Counted from the first letter of the stretch, positions 39,123 through 48,388 are shown. The stretch: DNA of 64,000 bases from Trichomonas vaginalis G3 (GCF_026262505.1 NC_067207.1:18258082-18322081), one strand, 5' to 3'. The notes: generated from the letters alone by a model not told the origin. Made by a program: numbers and translations.

Positions 39123-40150
39123 AAAATTTTGGCCTGAAAAATAAAATATTTCAGAGAGATGATGGGAAAATGAATAATGCATTACTTCATCCATATACTT
39201 GATATAGAATGATACAATGATATGGGCATTGTTTCAGAATGCTGATCGTAAAAGTTCCACTTCAGTTTCAAAGCTATACAATTTTACTTTTCAGTTGAAA
39301 TTCAATTATCAGACAATAAATTAATCAGCAACAATGCTTACACCATGAGGATCAACAATTTAAGAGCAAATATTGAAAATAATATTTTTTCAACTTATTT
39401 GATCATCTGCTTTTAAAATACCAATATGGTATTTTTAAAGTTTTACCCACACATTATTTAACGATCAGAACGGTTTTAATCTTCTCAAAAAATCATTTTT
39501 CAATAATTGTTCGGTCTAAATATTGTCATTCAGATATCCGGTTCTGAAACTATCTATAATATTTACAGCGATTATTGGTATAAATTTTTCTATTGTTGCT
39601 ATAACACTGTTATAGACCGAAAATAGATTTTTTCGGTTTTCTCTTCAAATAATTGAAAGAATGATACTATTATAGGTTTATTATATTATATAGCATATAA
39701 TCATGCTATAGCCGAAAATTATAAGTTTTGAGAAGATTGAATATAACACAAATAAATTTGAATGTAAGTTAAATTGCTTGCTGTTTTTAATAGCTATTTA
39801 ATGAGAAATCCAATATTGCAAAATTCAAATTGAATGATTGAAAGAACAGAAAAAGTCATTCTTTTCAATTTCGAATATGTTTCATTGTATTTATAATTAT
39901 ATGGCAAATAAGATATTTAAACTTGATTTTTGAAGGAAAATTCACAAAATTGAATAAATTCAAATAATTTTTATTCAAAAATAAACTAGTTATTTGAGTT
40001 TAATACTAATTATCTATTCAAACTACAAAGTTTGTAATTTAAAATATTTTGTGAGATCAGATTGAATTAATTCAAGGTTCTTTTCAATTAATATTAATGA
40101 CCATATTACGCATTTTCGAACATTCTAAACCAAATATATAAAAATGGAGA
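39123..40150. other. Gene-free spacer with a weak foldback
   Basis: About 1 kb of AT-rich sequence. AATCTTCTCAAAA near 39478 and its complement near 39725 enclose about 260 bases with further imperfect internal symmetry around a CGG-containing core, possibly an old MITE. No gene is seen. Confidence 0.35.
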
Positions 40151-40159
40151 CGAATGTTA

Positions 40160-40998
40160 AATTTGCTAGACATGGGGGAGTTGTCTGCAAAGTTTTAGCT
40201 CTTATCTCTAACAAAAAATTAATTTTTAAAAAAAAAGACCGAATACGTTTCACAGCGAGAAAAAAATAAAAGGCAAGATAGAATTTTCTAGACATAAAAA
40301 GTTGTTTACCGAGTTTTAGCTCTTATCTCTAACAAAAAATTAGTTTTTAAAAAAAAGACCGAATACGTTTCACAGCGAGAAAAAAATAAAAGGCAAGATA
40401 GAATTTTCTAGACATAAAGAAGTTGTTTACCGAGTTTTAGCTCTTATCTCTAACAAAAAATTAGTTTTTAAAAAAAAGACCGAATACGTTTCACAGCGAG
40501 AAAAAAATAAAAGGCAAGATAGAATTTTCTAGACATAAAGAAGTTGTTTACCGAGTTTTAGCTCTTATCTCTAACAAAAAATTAGTTTTTAAAAAAAAGA
40601 CCGAATACGTTTCACAGCGAGAAAAAAATAAAAGGCAAGATAGAATTTTCTAGACATAAAGAAGTTGTTTACCGAGTTTTAGCTCTTATCTCTAACAAAA
40701 AATTAGTTTTTAAAAAAAAGACCGAATACGTTTCACAGCGAGAAAAAAAAAAAGGCAAGATAGAATTTTCTAGACATAAAAGAAGTTGTTTACCGAGTTT
40801 TAGCTCTTATCTCTAACAAAAAATTAGTTTTTAAAAAAAAAGACCGAATACGTTTCACAGCGAGAAAAAAAATAAAAGGCAAGATAGAATTTTCTAGACA
40901 TAAAGAAGTTGTTTACCGAGTTTTAGCTCTTATCTCTAACAAAAAATTAATTTTTTAAAAAAAAGACCGAATACGTTTTCACAGCGAGAAAAAAATAA
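40160..40998 (+). repeat. 120-bp tandem repeat, seven copies
   Basis: Seven units of about 120-121 bases follow head to tail. Each contains GACCGAATACGTTTCACAGC, a TTTTAGCTCTTATCTCTAAC segment and runs of A. The first unit is the most diverged; the others differ mainly in the length of A runs. No frame runs through them. They lie directly on the left side of the Polinton region. Confidence 0.93.
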
Positions 40999-41246
40999 AA
41001 CTGTACACTGATTTTCATTTTCATTTCCAGTCACTTTACTTATTATTTTTTCTTTTTTCATTTTAATTATAAATTATTTCATAATACGTTTATTTACGTT
41101 ACCATTTTCTTTATTCTTTTGAATTCCATACTAGACACTTATAGAATATTTTGATTGTTAACGTACTTCATTAGAATGAATCCTTACAAAGGGTATGTCG
41201 ATCGAATTTACCTAATTGGTATTCCAATCAGATTGAAGAAGGTAAA
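40999..41246. other. Junction between tandem repeat and Polinton DNA
   Basis: About 250 AT-rich bases. The left end of the Polinton should lie here or slightly to the right, but without the other end I cannot identify its terminal inverted repeat. Confidence 0.3.
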
Positions 41247-41639
41247 ATGACATGGGAAGAAGCTTGCACCCATGTTCCCATCGCCCCAACCCTTCAATCA
41301 AATGATTTCAAATATTTAGATATTTCAAAATCTTTTTTACAAAATCAATTTAGCTTACAGAATATCCCATTGCCTAAAGGCAAGAAAGGTCGTAGGGTCA
41401 ATCCCTACGACCAAATCAAAGCTCTTGCTGTGATACATGACCACTGGGCCTTTCCCTGTGGTCAAACAAAACAATGGAAACGTTTGAAATTACAACAAAT
41501 TGATGTATCTTATAGAGAAGAGTTAGTATACATATCTTCAGTACGGTGGCACTGCGCGCCATCTTACCGAAGATATGTCAACCTGACACTTTACAAAACC
41601 ACTAACGTATATTTTACATCGCAGATGCAATATTTCTAA
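41247..41639 (+). CDS. Polinton-region protein, unknown
   Basis: This is an open frame of 130 residues beginning MTWEEACTHVPIAPTLQ, with no family that I recognise. A Lys/Gly/Arg cluster near the middle overlaps a perfect 10-bp hairpin (41388-41412), and the 3' part overlaps a larger hairpin (41531-41577). The latter's apex recurs at the 5' end of the capsid gene. The coding status of the last third is therefore doubtful. It may be an accessory gene of the element or part of its flank. Confidence 0.4.
   Translation: MTWEEACTHVPIAPTLQSNDFKYLDISKSFLQNQFSLQNIPLPKGKKGRRVNPYDQIKALAVIHDHWAFPCGQTKQWKRLKLQQIDVSYREELVYISSVRWHCAPSYRRYVNLTLYKTTNVYFTSQMQYF
41388..41412. other. Perfect 10-bp hairpin
   Basis: GGTCGTAGGG, loop TCAAT, then CCCTACGACC. 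One of several compact GC-rich hairpins in the Polinton region. Confidence 0.8.
41531..41577. other. Hairpin with conserved apex, copy 1
   Basis: The outer stem is CATATCTTC/GAAGATATG. It carries an apex reading GTACGGTGGCACTGCG and then CGCCATCTTAC. The apex is shared with the hairpin at 44166-44214, while the outer stem is not. Confidence 0.75.
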
Positions 41640-41779
41640 TAACCTTAAACTATTTCTGCCACGTAAAGTATTTATCACATAAACCACCTCATCTCACCTC
41701 TCTGTACGTTATATATTGTGCGCAGGTCATTGCCCATGGCAACTCCACGCGACACAATGCACGTGCATGAAAAAATAAA

Positions 41780-41825
41780 CGTTCTCACTAACGTACACAC
41801 TAACGTTCACACTAACGTTCTCACT
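41780..41825. repeat. Short CACTAACGTT repeats
   Basis: Three or four near-copies of a decamer-like ACTAACGTWC motif follow one another. Similar runs occur at 44250-44335 before the next minus-strand gene. They could be promoter-side repeats of the element. Confidence 0.5.
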
Positions 41826-42145
41826 TACAAAAGTATTGCAACTCCTCCCATTGCTGTGCTTCACATAACAGCTCATAATCTTCTGACTCACTTTCTTCTT
41901 CATATAGGTCAAAGTCGCTGTCATAATTAATGTTTATAAGTTTTGACAAAGCTAATGAAACACGCTTACCGTTTGTATCTACTGCTTGTATATATCTTCC
42001 ATTATGTTTGCTATCATAAATGCTTAAACTAACTTTACCCTTTCTCCCTCGTATCTGATAGAATGTATTCTCACGCGGAACGAAGAACAAGTTCTTGAAC
42101 TCATGACCGTTGTAGTTTGTTATCTCAATAGTTTCGTCATTACAT
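41821..42145 (-). pseudogene. Small Polinton protein sharing the HNH C-terminal domain
   Basis: The sequence resembles the 94-residue protein at 44325-44609 (LFFVPRENTFYQI against LFFLPEHNMFFQI) and the C-terminal half of the HNH protein at 61210-61785. In all three an aromatic strand with Pro is followed by a Tyr-Ile strand, D..GK/R, and a Leu-rich helix. The function is unknown; a DNA-binding module that travels with homing endonucleases is plausible. The same T-rich leader precedes all three. Part of the broken element. Confidence 0.5.
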
Positions 42146-42182
42146 CCAAATAAAAATTTTCAGTAAAAATAAAACTAACGTT
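42143..42182 (-). promoter_or_regulatory. Polinton T-rich leader (upstream of 41821-42145)
   Basis: On the minus strand AACGTTAGTTTTATTTTTAC is followed by TGAAAATTTTTATTTGGATG. The same element lies before the genes at 44609 and 61785 (minus strand), and its first half lies before plus-strand genes at 53951, 55060 and 55757. It is a candidate element-specific promoter. Confidence 0.6.
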
Positions 42183-42216
42183 AAAAATTTCTCATAACAT
42201 AAACGTTCTCATTGCT

Positions 42217-42453
42217 TTATAACTCTCTTCCTTTCTCCAACTCTTCTAGCTTCTTCTTAAGTTCAGCTATGTTGTCCTCATGAAGTTTAATCTTCCTTAA
42301 TATACCTTCTCTATCTAATGGTTGCTTTATCTTTCTAAACTGAACTCTACCATCCTTCATAGTATGAATGTAAAAACCTTCTGGAATAGTTCCTGATTTA
42401 ATGTATTCTACCAAAAACTTTTGTTTCATTGCTTCAGTGACTTTATTTGCCAT
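42217..42453 (-). CDS. Small Polinton protein with C-terminal coiled coil
   Basis: This encodes 78 residues. The centre has GFYIHTMKDGRVQFRKIKQP, a pattern shared with the 141-residue protein at 63016 (FYYVSQSKDGKIYVRKKKAP). Both may thus carry the same small basic fold in front of a capsid-side gene. The last 30 residues form a Lys/Glu/Leu coiled coil. Its function is unknown. It lies last in the capsid gene cluster on this strand. Confidence 0.6.
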   Translation of the reverse strand: MANKVTEAMKQKFLVEYIKSGTIPEGFYIHTMKDGRVQFRKIKQPLDREGILRKIKLHEDNIAELKKKLEELEKGREL

Positions 42454-42501
42454 TTTACTCTAAATAAAATGTTCAAATAAAATAAAAATAACGTTATTTT
42501 T

Positions 42502-42960
42502 TCAGTAAGGAAACGCAGGAGTTTTACGATTTATTTGAGGAGTAGGTTCTGGTTTAAATGTTGGAGTCGGTTTAGGAGTTGACTTTTGAACAGGAGTTTG
42601 TACTTCCATAGGTTCAGGAGTCATTGAAGGTTTTGCTTGTGAAGGCGTTGGTTTTGGCGAAGGTGTTGGAGTTTGTTTAACTTCAACTACTTCAGTATTA
42701 TTTACAACATTTGCTTTATTTCTTTTCAACATCATAACTGCTCCTGCTGTAGCTAGCAAACCTAGTGGGAGACCATATCTTATATAAGGACTTGACCAAA
42801 TGCTATTTTTGACAGGAGCTGGTGGAACACCTAACCTTGGTGAGACTGCTCTTTGCCATTGTGCAGCTCGTAAGAAATATTCAATAGGTGCTCCATAACC
42901 GTTTGGTAAAGTTTGTTTCATAGATGGTGAAGGTTCACGAGAGCTTGATGAAGAACTCAT
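42502..42960 (-). CDS. Polinton membrane protein with Pro/Thr-rich tail
   Basis: This encodes 152 residues. A Ser-rich start precedes a short globular part, then one transmembrane segment at about 78-93 (GLPLGLLATAGAVMMLKRNK), then a 55-residue Pro/Thr/Lys/Glu-rich extended tail. It lies directly beside the capsid gene on the same strand, spaced by about 30 bases. Such proteins in related viruses are minor virion or membrane-interaction components; that role is inferred from position only. Confidence 0.6.
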   Translation of the reverse strand: MSSSSSSREPSPSMKQTLPNGYGAPIEYFLRAAQWQRAVSPRLGVPPAPVKNSIWSSPYIRYGLPLGLLATAGAVMMLKRNKANVVNNTEVVEVKQTPTPSPKPTPSQAKPSMTPEPMEVQTPVQKSTPKPTPTFKPEPTPQINRKTPAFPY

Positions 42961-42990
42961 TTATAAGCTTTAAAAATAAACGTTCATCCT

Positions 42991-44207
42991 TTATTCCTCA
43001 CTGTCGTCCGTAGCTAAGTTATAGTCATCTAATCTTATTATGGGGATGCCATTAGCACGCACCTGAATAGCAAAGCAACAATCCCTCATAAATCCAATAA
43101 GTGGCTTTGGTACGTTTTCAGTTGCTAGTTCAATAGGTCCTTTAACAGACAATTTGTATGTTATTGGAGCAGTAGATGTTTGACCTTGCTGGAAGCAAAA
43201 GTCCACTTCTGTTGGAAAACCACATAAGAAATGTGTGTTGTCATAGCTATCCCATTTATGTTCCACACTACCATCATCCACCAATGACCTCATAACATCT
43301 TCATTAAATCCTATCATATCATTGTTTGTATTGCAAGCGTTCGCAACCATTTCATAAAATACAGTCCATATGATTTTTCAGGTTCTGCAGGCATATTTCC
43401 ATAAGCTCCCATGGAAAGCTGAAGATATTTAAACTTAGGGTTCTCAAAATTAACATAATAGTTGTCTTTCTTTCTAAATAGTGCCCAAATACTTTTAACA
43501 TTAATAGGCGTATAAGCTGCTGTAAATGTTGCACTTGAACTATCTGTATTCTTTGAGAATGAACCGTCCATAGGAATCCAATCCATAACTTTAACAGGAA
43601 AACATAAAGCCTCGTTTGTATAATGTTCTACAAGTTCTGTATAAATGTTAGGGTCTAAAGAGAATGACTTTGGATGAATGAAACATTCATTAAAATCCAT
43701 CTTTGTTCGAAATAGTTGCTGGGTTACAGTTGTAATAGTAACTGTTCCACTAGCTTCTACTGCCTTCGTTATCATAGTGAATGGTTCATTCCATGGAACA
43801 AATTTATTTGTCGGTGGATTTGAATCTGGAGCAAATGCAACTTTAAGAGTTGGATTGAAAGCAATGATATCATTTACAGATATAGATGTGCATTGTAAGG
43901 CGTCGCTACTGAACTTTACTTTAAGCTGAATGTTTCCTGCAAAAGCTGGAATAAATCGAATAGCTTCTAATGGAAGGAATCTTCTAACAGGAATTCTTAA
44001 ACGAAGCTTTAAATCAAATGATTTTCCTGCTGTAATTGGACCACTAACAATTTGTCCTGTTCTGCATGTTCCCGAATGACTCCATACATCTTCATGTCGA
44101 GTCTTTGAGAAAACATCTACTTTCTTTATTTGTTCGGTAGTTTGTGAGTTTGAAGTAGTTAGTATGGTTAAGTTGGGTACGGCGGCACTGCGTTCCACCT
44201 TACCCAA
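42991..44207 (-). pseudogene. Polinton major capsid protein gene, copy 1 (broken)
   Basis: Beta-rich sequence of the length and strand pattern of a double jelly-roll capsid protein, with FDLKLRLRIPVRRFLPLEAI in the first barrel. It is supported by its place next to minor virion genes and the packaging ATPase. The segment 44035-44160 is nearly identical to the end of the window in inverted orientation, where a second capsid copy lies. This copy is broken. The capsid assignment rests on family pattern and gene order rather than on a search. Confidence 0.7.
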
Positions 44208-44214
44208 GTTAACC
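44166..44214. other. Hairpin with conserved apex, copy 2
   Basis: An imperfect stem of about 20 bp (GGTTAAGTTGGGTACGGCGG against CCACCTTACCCAAGTTAACC). Its apex matches that of 41531-41577, but its outer stem is different. Confidence 0.75.
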
Positions 44215-44324
44215 TTAAATATTTACAAAACCATCTGACACATAAATGACTTCACTAACGAACTCACTAATGTAAAAAATAAACGTTCTCACTATCGTTC
44301 TCACTAACGACTTCACTAATGTTC

Positions 44325-44609
44325 TCATAAATTTTCCTCAATATCTTCATCATCAGTGTTAACCCTATTGTAGTCATACTTGAAGCCATAAACTTTCTCT
44401 AACTTCTTAACGTACAATTTACATAACTTACCTTCGTCATCGTATGGTTTAATGATATAACTATTTCTATCTTTATACACAGTCAATGAAAAGTCAACTG
44501 GTCTCGGATGTATTTGAAAGAACATGTTATGCTCAGGAAGGAAGAATAAATGTTTAAATGTATGTTTGTTATACTGTGGAATTCGAATGAGTTGCTTTTG
44601 TTCTGTCAT
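44325..44609 (-). CDS. Small Polinton protein of the LFFLP type
   Basis: This encodes 94 residues: MTEQKQLIRIPQYNKHTF, then LFFLPEHNMFFQI, then a second strand region and an acidic tail (NTDDEDIEENL). It is homologous by eye to 41821-42145 and to the C-terminal half of the HNH protein at 61210. Preceded by the T-rich leader. The function is unknown. Confidence 0.65.
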   Translation of the reverse strand: MTEQKQLIRIPQYNKHTFKHLFFLPEHNMFFQIHPRPVDFSLTVYKDRNSYIIKPYDDEGKLCKLYVKKLEKVYGFKYDYNRVNTDDEDIEENL

Positions 44610-44612
44610 TTA

Positions 44613-44655
44613 CATCCAAATAAAAATTTTCAGTAAAATAAAAAATAAAACTTAA
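44613..44655 (-). promoter_or_regulatory. Polinton T-rich leader (upstream of 44609)
   Basis: On the minus strand this carries TTTATTTTACTGAAAATTTT and ATTTGGATGT just before the ATG. It is the same leader as at 42143-42182. Confidence 0.6.
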
Positions 44656-44710
44656 AAATTAATGATATCACCACCCTCACACGTATGAAAACATAGCACA
44701 AAAATAAATT

Positions 44711-44760
44711 TAGGTGAAGTGGTGAGATCTCACCTCTTTTTTCACCTGTTTTTCACCCTG
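44711..44760. promoter_or_regulatory. GGTGAGATCTCACC palindromic element, copy 1
   Basis: TTTAGGTGAAG, then the 14-base palindrome at 44721-44734, then two TTTTTCACC-type repeats. Four copies occur in Polinton intergenic spots: this one and 53847 in one orientation, 54982 and 56761 in the other. Confidence 0.8.
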
Positions 44761-44766
44761 TTGAAT

Positions 44767-45294
44767 TCATTGCTTTATAACTCTCTTCCTTGGTTTCTTT
44801 TTAGTTGCTTTCTTCACGTCTGTCTCCAACTTGACTGTCTTTCTTCTTCGTCCGTAATGATACCAGTTACTTCCACCAGTCAATGGGTCAAATGGTCTTT
44901 CGTAAGGGTTTCCATACATTCCATAGGGACCATACGGAAGAACTACTGGTGGAGAAGAAACATTTTCTTTAGTTCCATCGACTCTATTTAAATGCATTGT
45001 TTCACCTTTCATCTGGTCATTAAAGTCTTTTGCGTGTTTTGCAAACTCATCGTCCTTTCCTAAAGCATTTTCTGACTCAGTCGCAACCAAATTGGATGCT
45101 TTATTTATGAGCCCTATTTTATTTAATCTTAACTTCTTTGCAACCCAGCCTCCAATCTTCCCTTTATTTGCATCTAATGTCTTCGAAACCCTTCCTCCAC
45201 TCATTTTATTTACTGCGTCATAAGCTCCAAGTGCTTTTGCTCCAAATGCTAATGCTTTTGTTCCCATTGCGCCTAAAGCTGCCCAAGCTACCAT
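44767..45294 (-). CDS. Basic Gly/Ala-rich Polinton virion-type protein
   Basis: This encodes 175 residues. The N-terminal 35 residues are Ala/Gly-rich and amphipathic (MVAWAALGAMGTKALAFGAK), then a Gly/Lys part, a Pro/Gly/Tyr-rich region (YGPYGMYGNPYERPFDP) and a very basic tail (KKATKKKPRKRVIKQ). This layout recalls small adenovirus core or membrane-lytic proteins (pVI or pX type), but I cannot prove it. It ends directly before the next gene of the cluster. Confidence 0.55.
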   Translation of the reverse strand: MVAWAALGAMGTKALAFGAKALGAYDAVNKMSGGRVSKTLDANKGKIGGWVAKKLRLNKIGLINKASNLVATESENALGKDDEFAKHAKDFNDQMKGETMHLNRVDGTKENVSSPPVVLPYGPYGMYGNPYERPFDPLTGGSNWYHYGRRRKTVKLETDVKKATKKKPRKRVIKQ

Positions 45295-45519
45295 TTACAC
45301 CATATTAAAATCATCTCTCTTCAATATTATCTCATAAAAGTTCTCGTTACTGGAGAAAGTCAATGAAACATAAGCGTTCTCACGGGCTTCGCCCTCACCG
45401 CTTTGCGGTCTATCTAACTTATTTCTTATATCATCTATACGCTTCAAAATGTCTGAACAATTGCTAACATCTTCTACAACAGTTATTTCATCATGAATGA
45501 CCTTCAAGAACAAGCTCAT
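45295..45519 (-). CDS. Small Polinton protein, unknown
   Basis: This encodes 74 residues, with the next gene's stop and this gene's start in immediate contact on both sides, as in a tightly packed cluster. A short helical segment (SDILKRIDDIRNKL) precedes a stretch encoded by two tandem GC-rich mini-hairpins (45384-45408). The C-terminal strand part (VSLTFSSNENFYEIIL) resembles the small LFFLP family only loosely. Confidence 0.5.
   Translation of the reverse strand: MSLFLKVIHDEITVVEDVSNCSDILKRIDDIRNKLDRPQSGEGEARENAYVSLTFSSNENFYEIILKRDDFNMV
45384..45408. other. Paired GC-rich mini-hairpins inside a gene
   Basis: GGGCTTCGCCC followed three bases later by CCGCTTTGCGG. Similar pairs are at 48356-48388 and near 57528-57552. 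Confidence 0.75.
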
Positions 45520-46401
45520 TTAATATGCTATTAAAATCATCTCAATAATGAGTCCATCCTTTCCATCTTTAGGTAGCACAACATCTTTCATTGAAGAAGG
45601 TTCGACAAGTCTTATGTTAAACTTACTGACAAAGTTTGTTATACTATAATGCTTCGGCGGCGAATACATGTAGTTTGAAAGACATAATATAGATTCTTCA
45701 GCAAATTCACTTATACTGGATTTTATAACAATGTTCTCACGAGACCAAATACCACCAATTGACAATCTTGTAAGCAATCCTGCTGAACCTTCTACTGTAA
45801 ACGTCGATGGTAACATTCCACGAAGGTCATCTATTGACATCGTTGAGTCACTGTATTTAAATATTTTCTTAAAGCAATCGTCATTATCTAACCATGCAAT
45901 AGCTTTGAAGTTTTCATTCGAATATACATCTGCTTCATTAAATGTAAAACCTGACTTCTTTGCAGAGATGACTTTAAAATCTATTGAGTTTGTTTCAAAA
46001 TTATATGCTATGGTAACTTCTGAAGGTAATGGATGTCCTTCCGCAGTCAGTTGTTCTCTCACTACCGTTTGAAGCTTTGTATTAAAAACTTTCATGTCAT
46101 CTCCTGTATCTAAGTTCACATACACAGCAACAGGGAAACTATCTTGCTTCTTTGTTTCATCATTATATCTCAAAACATTAAAGTTCTTCAATAATATTGT
46201 TCTTCCTGCTGGAATACTTCGAACCTGTCTGATTTCAATAGCTTTCTCACCTCCTACATACTCTACCCAGTGTCTTGGATATTCATAAGTATACTGACTT
46301 TCTTGAATTTTGGTAGGTTTCATCATAACGTGTTCATAGTATATCTTTATACTCTTGTCAGTTAGACTCGGTGCTATGTTCTGAATATTTCTGACTTGCA
46401 T
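45520..46401 (-). CDS. Polinton virion-type beta-rich protein, unknown
   Basis: About 293 residues from the ATG at 46401 (MQVRNIQNIAP). An ATG eight codons upstream would overlap the divergent ATPase gene. The sequence is beta-rich, with no motif that I can name. Its position between the ATPase and the capsid cluster, and its length, suggest a structural virion protein. It is intact by eye. Confidence 0.55.
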   Translation of the reverse strand: MQVRNIQNIAPSLTDKSIKIYYEHVMMKPTKIQESQYTYEYPRHWVEYVGGEKAIEIRQVRSIPAGRTILLKNFNVLRYNDETKKQDSFPVAVYVNLDTGDDMKVFNTKLQTVVREQLTAEGHPLPSEVTIAYNFETNSIDFKVISAKKSGFTFNEADVYSNENFKAIAWLDNDDCFKKIFKYSDSTMSIDDLRGMLPSTFTVEGSAGLLTRLSIGGIWSRENIVIKSSISEFAEESILCLSNYMYSPPKHYSITNFVSKFNIRLVEPSSMKDVVLPKDGKDGLIIEMILIAY

Positions 46402-46416
46402 TTTTAATGGAGAAAA

Positions 46417-47304
46417 ATGAAGCATTTAATACATGACGTAGATGAAGACATGAATGAAACTACAGACAAACTTAACTCTTCTCTTATTCTTCCTTTCAGT
46501 AAGGACTATGAGTTCTGTTCAAATGGTGTTTATTTCTATTGTGGAAAGATGGGTTCAGGTAAGACATTTAACCTCATTCGTCATATACTCATAACAGAAC
46601 GTTTAGGAAACGACTCATATTATGACCAAATCATTATATCAGCAACTTCAGACTCTATGGACTCAACAGCGAAAACATTTATGTCAAAAGTTCAAGCCTC
46701 TGTCGTTAAAGTTCCAGACAGTGAACTCATTGAATTTCTTCAACGTTACATTCGACGTAAGAGGAAATATTATGCCATCGTTGAATTTATACAGTCAGGA
46801 ATGCAAAAGACTTCTGAGGAGATGGAAAGAATTATTGACAAACACCACTTACGTCAGTACTCAGGAGTTTACGATATGAAACGACTTACAAACTACATTC
46901 TGTCAAAACTTTCAAAATACCCCTTCAAAAAATATCCTTCAAACACTTTATTAGTTTGTGACGACTTCGCCGGAAAAGGTTTAGTGTCAAAACCAGACTC
47001 ACCATTAGCTAACATCATTACTAAAGTCAGACATTACCATTTAACTGTAGCAATACTTATGCAAACATGGAGGTTTTTAGCTTTAAACATAAAACGTCTC
47101 ATAACTGACTTCGTTATCTTTCAAGGTTTCTCACGCTATGATATTGAACTCATTTGGAAACAGTCAGGTATAACATTACCTTTTGAAGAAATTTGGGAAG
47201 CATATAAGTCTCTCATCTCTCCTCGTTCATACCTTGAGATTCATATCATGACTAATACCATTAAAGTCAAAAATATTCCATGGGAACGACCAACATTGTT
47301 TTAA
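46417..47304 (+). CDS. Polinton DNA-packaging ATPase (A32/FtsK-HerA type)
   Basis: This encodes 295 residues. Walker A is YCGKMGSGKTFNLI (about 41-54), and Walker B is NTLLVCDDFAGKG with adjacent acids. A later Gln-rich strand (ILMQTWRFL) is in the sensor position typical of packaging ATPases. The enzyme pumps the element's DNA into capsids in relatives of this family. It is divergent from the structural gene on its left. The frame looks whole. Confidence 0.88.
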   Translation: MKHLIHDVDEDMNETTDKLNSSLILPFSKDYEFCSNGVYFYCGKMGSGKTFNLIRHILITERLGNDSYYDQIIISATSDSMDSTAKTFMSKVQASVVKVPDSELIEFLQRYIRRKRKYYAIVEFIQSGMQKTSEEMERIIDKHHLRQYSGVYDMKRLTNYILSKLSKYPFKKYPSNTLLVCDDFAGKGLVSKPDSPLANIITKVRHYHLTVAILMQTWRFLALNIKRLITDFVIFQGFSRYDIELIWKQSGITLPFEEIWEAYKSLISPRSYLEIHIMTNTIKVKNIPWERPTLF

Positions 47305-47693
47305 AGTTTAACCTTCAATTGACTGATGGTAAACAAATTCCATGCATCTCTGTCGCCATTTCTGTTAATATTTTTGCTGTCATTCATATCATCCACTTCC
47401 CCATCCGTTAGCTTTTGAGGATATGCGTTAGAATAGCTGTTCTTAAATGAAGGCTTTTCACCTTTGAGAGCATAAACTCTATAACTTTCTGCATACTTTA
47501 TGTTTGAACCTCCTGAGCCATCATTGACATAAATTTTTATAGGCTTCCACCCTTTGTTCATGTTCCTGCTTCTTCCCTTAGCTCTTTTGTTCAGTAGTTC
47601 TACATCTTTATACACAGCACCTGTCTCAGTGAATTCAACAATATTTTCATTCGTTAGCTTTACATTCAAACCCTTGTCGAGTATATTGTTCAT
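47301..47693 (-). CDS. Polinton protein, unknown
   Basis: About 130 residues from the ATG at 47693; the frame is open further upstream but would overlap the divergent gene at 47728. It is rich in Asn, Lys and Gly with a Gly-Ser-Gly-Gly turn. No family is recognised. Its 3' end overlaps the ATPase stop by a few bases. Confidence 0.45.
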   Translation of the reverse strand: MNNILDKGLNVKLTNENIVEFTETGAVYKDVELLNKRAKGRSRNMNKGWKPIKIYVNDGSGGSNIKYAESYRVYALKGEKPSFKNSYSNAYPQKLTDGEVDDMNDSKNINRNGDRDAWNLFTISQLKVKL

Positions 47694-47727
47694 TTCATAC
47701 ATATAAAAGGTTTTTATTCTATATGAA

Positions 47728-48366
47728 ATGAGAAGCAAATCCATCTTAGCTGGTGCCGTTAATGTTCCAATTGAACCAACATCAAATGTTGACTCACGAA
47801 CGACAAACAATATTGTCATAAAGAACTATAGTTCAGAGTGTTTGAAAGAAAAAGAACCAGAACTTAAGTCGGTGAATTTAAACACAGCTTCAAACGCTAA
47901 CGCTACATCAGATGTTAAGTTAGAGTATCCACCACTGGACCAAATTCTTTCAAGAGAAGCCAACGACAATCCTTACACAAATGTTCAAACAAATCCTTCA
48001 GATAACGTAGACCATTACCTTCTTCAGTTATACCAAACAATTTTACTCAAAGACGATAAGAAGCTTTTGACAAATCTTATAAGCAAGAACCAAATAATTC
48101 TAACAAAGGAGGACCTTGAAAATGTTATCTCACGAATAACAGGGAAACAATGTGTCATTGACTATCTCGACCCTGAAATCGAATGCTGTGGTCAAACTCC
48201 ACTATTCATGAAAATAGGTAACATCCGCATCATTGAAACACCAGGAACTACAGGAGTTGAGTTTAAGTATAAATATTCGAAAGAATATACAAAACTTTCA
48301 ACAGAATATAAAACTTTGTTTGAAATATGTTTTAGTAAATTAAAAGCAGTCAGGAGGGCTCTTTGA
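47728..48366 (+). CDS. Polinton protein, unknown
   Basis: This encodes 212 residues. The first 90 are Asn/Ser/Thr-rich and look disordered. The rest is compact with a possible Cys pair (IECCGQTP). No family is recognised. The natural stop lies in the loop of a perfect GC-rich mini-hairpin (48356-48370), with a second hairpin directly after it. The pair is a candidate transcription end signal. Confidence 0.5.
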   Translation: MRSKSILAGAVNVPIEPTSNVDSRTTNNIVIKNYSSECLKEKEPELKSVNLNTASNANATSDVKLEYPPLDQILSREANDNPYTNVQTNPSDNVDHYLLQLYQTILLKDDKKLLTNLISKNQIILTKEDLENVISRITGKQCVIDYLDPEIECCGQTPLFMKIGNIRIIETPGTTGVEFKYKYSKEYTKLSTEYKTLFEICFSKLKAVRRAL

Positions 48367-48388
48367 GCCCATCTTGGCGCTTTGCGCC
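48356..48388. terminator. Paired GC-rich hairpins at a gene end
   Basis: GGGCTC-TTT-GAGCCC (48356-48370) followed by GGCGC-TTT-GCGCC (48376-48388). They sit at the 3' end of the 212-residue gene, facing the convergent gene at 48404. Confidence 0.5.

Noticed and set aside
40160-40998. Possible CRISPR array
   Set aside because: The units are head-to-tail copies of a 120-bp sequence without variable spacers. The genome is also eukaryotic.
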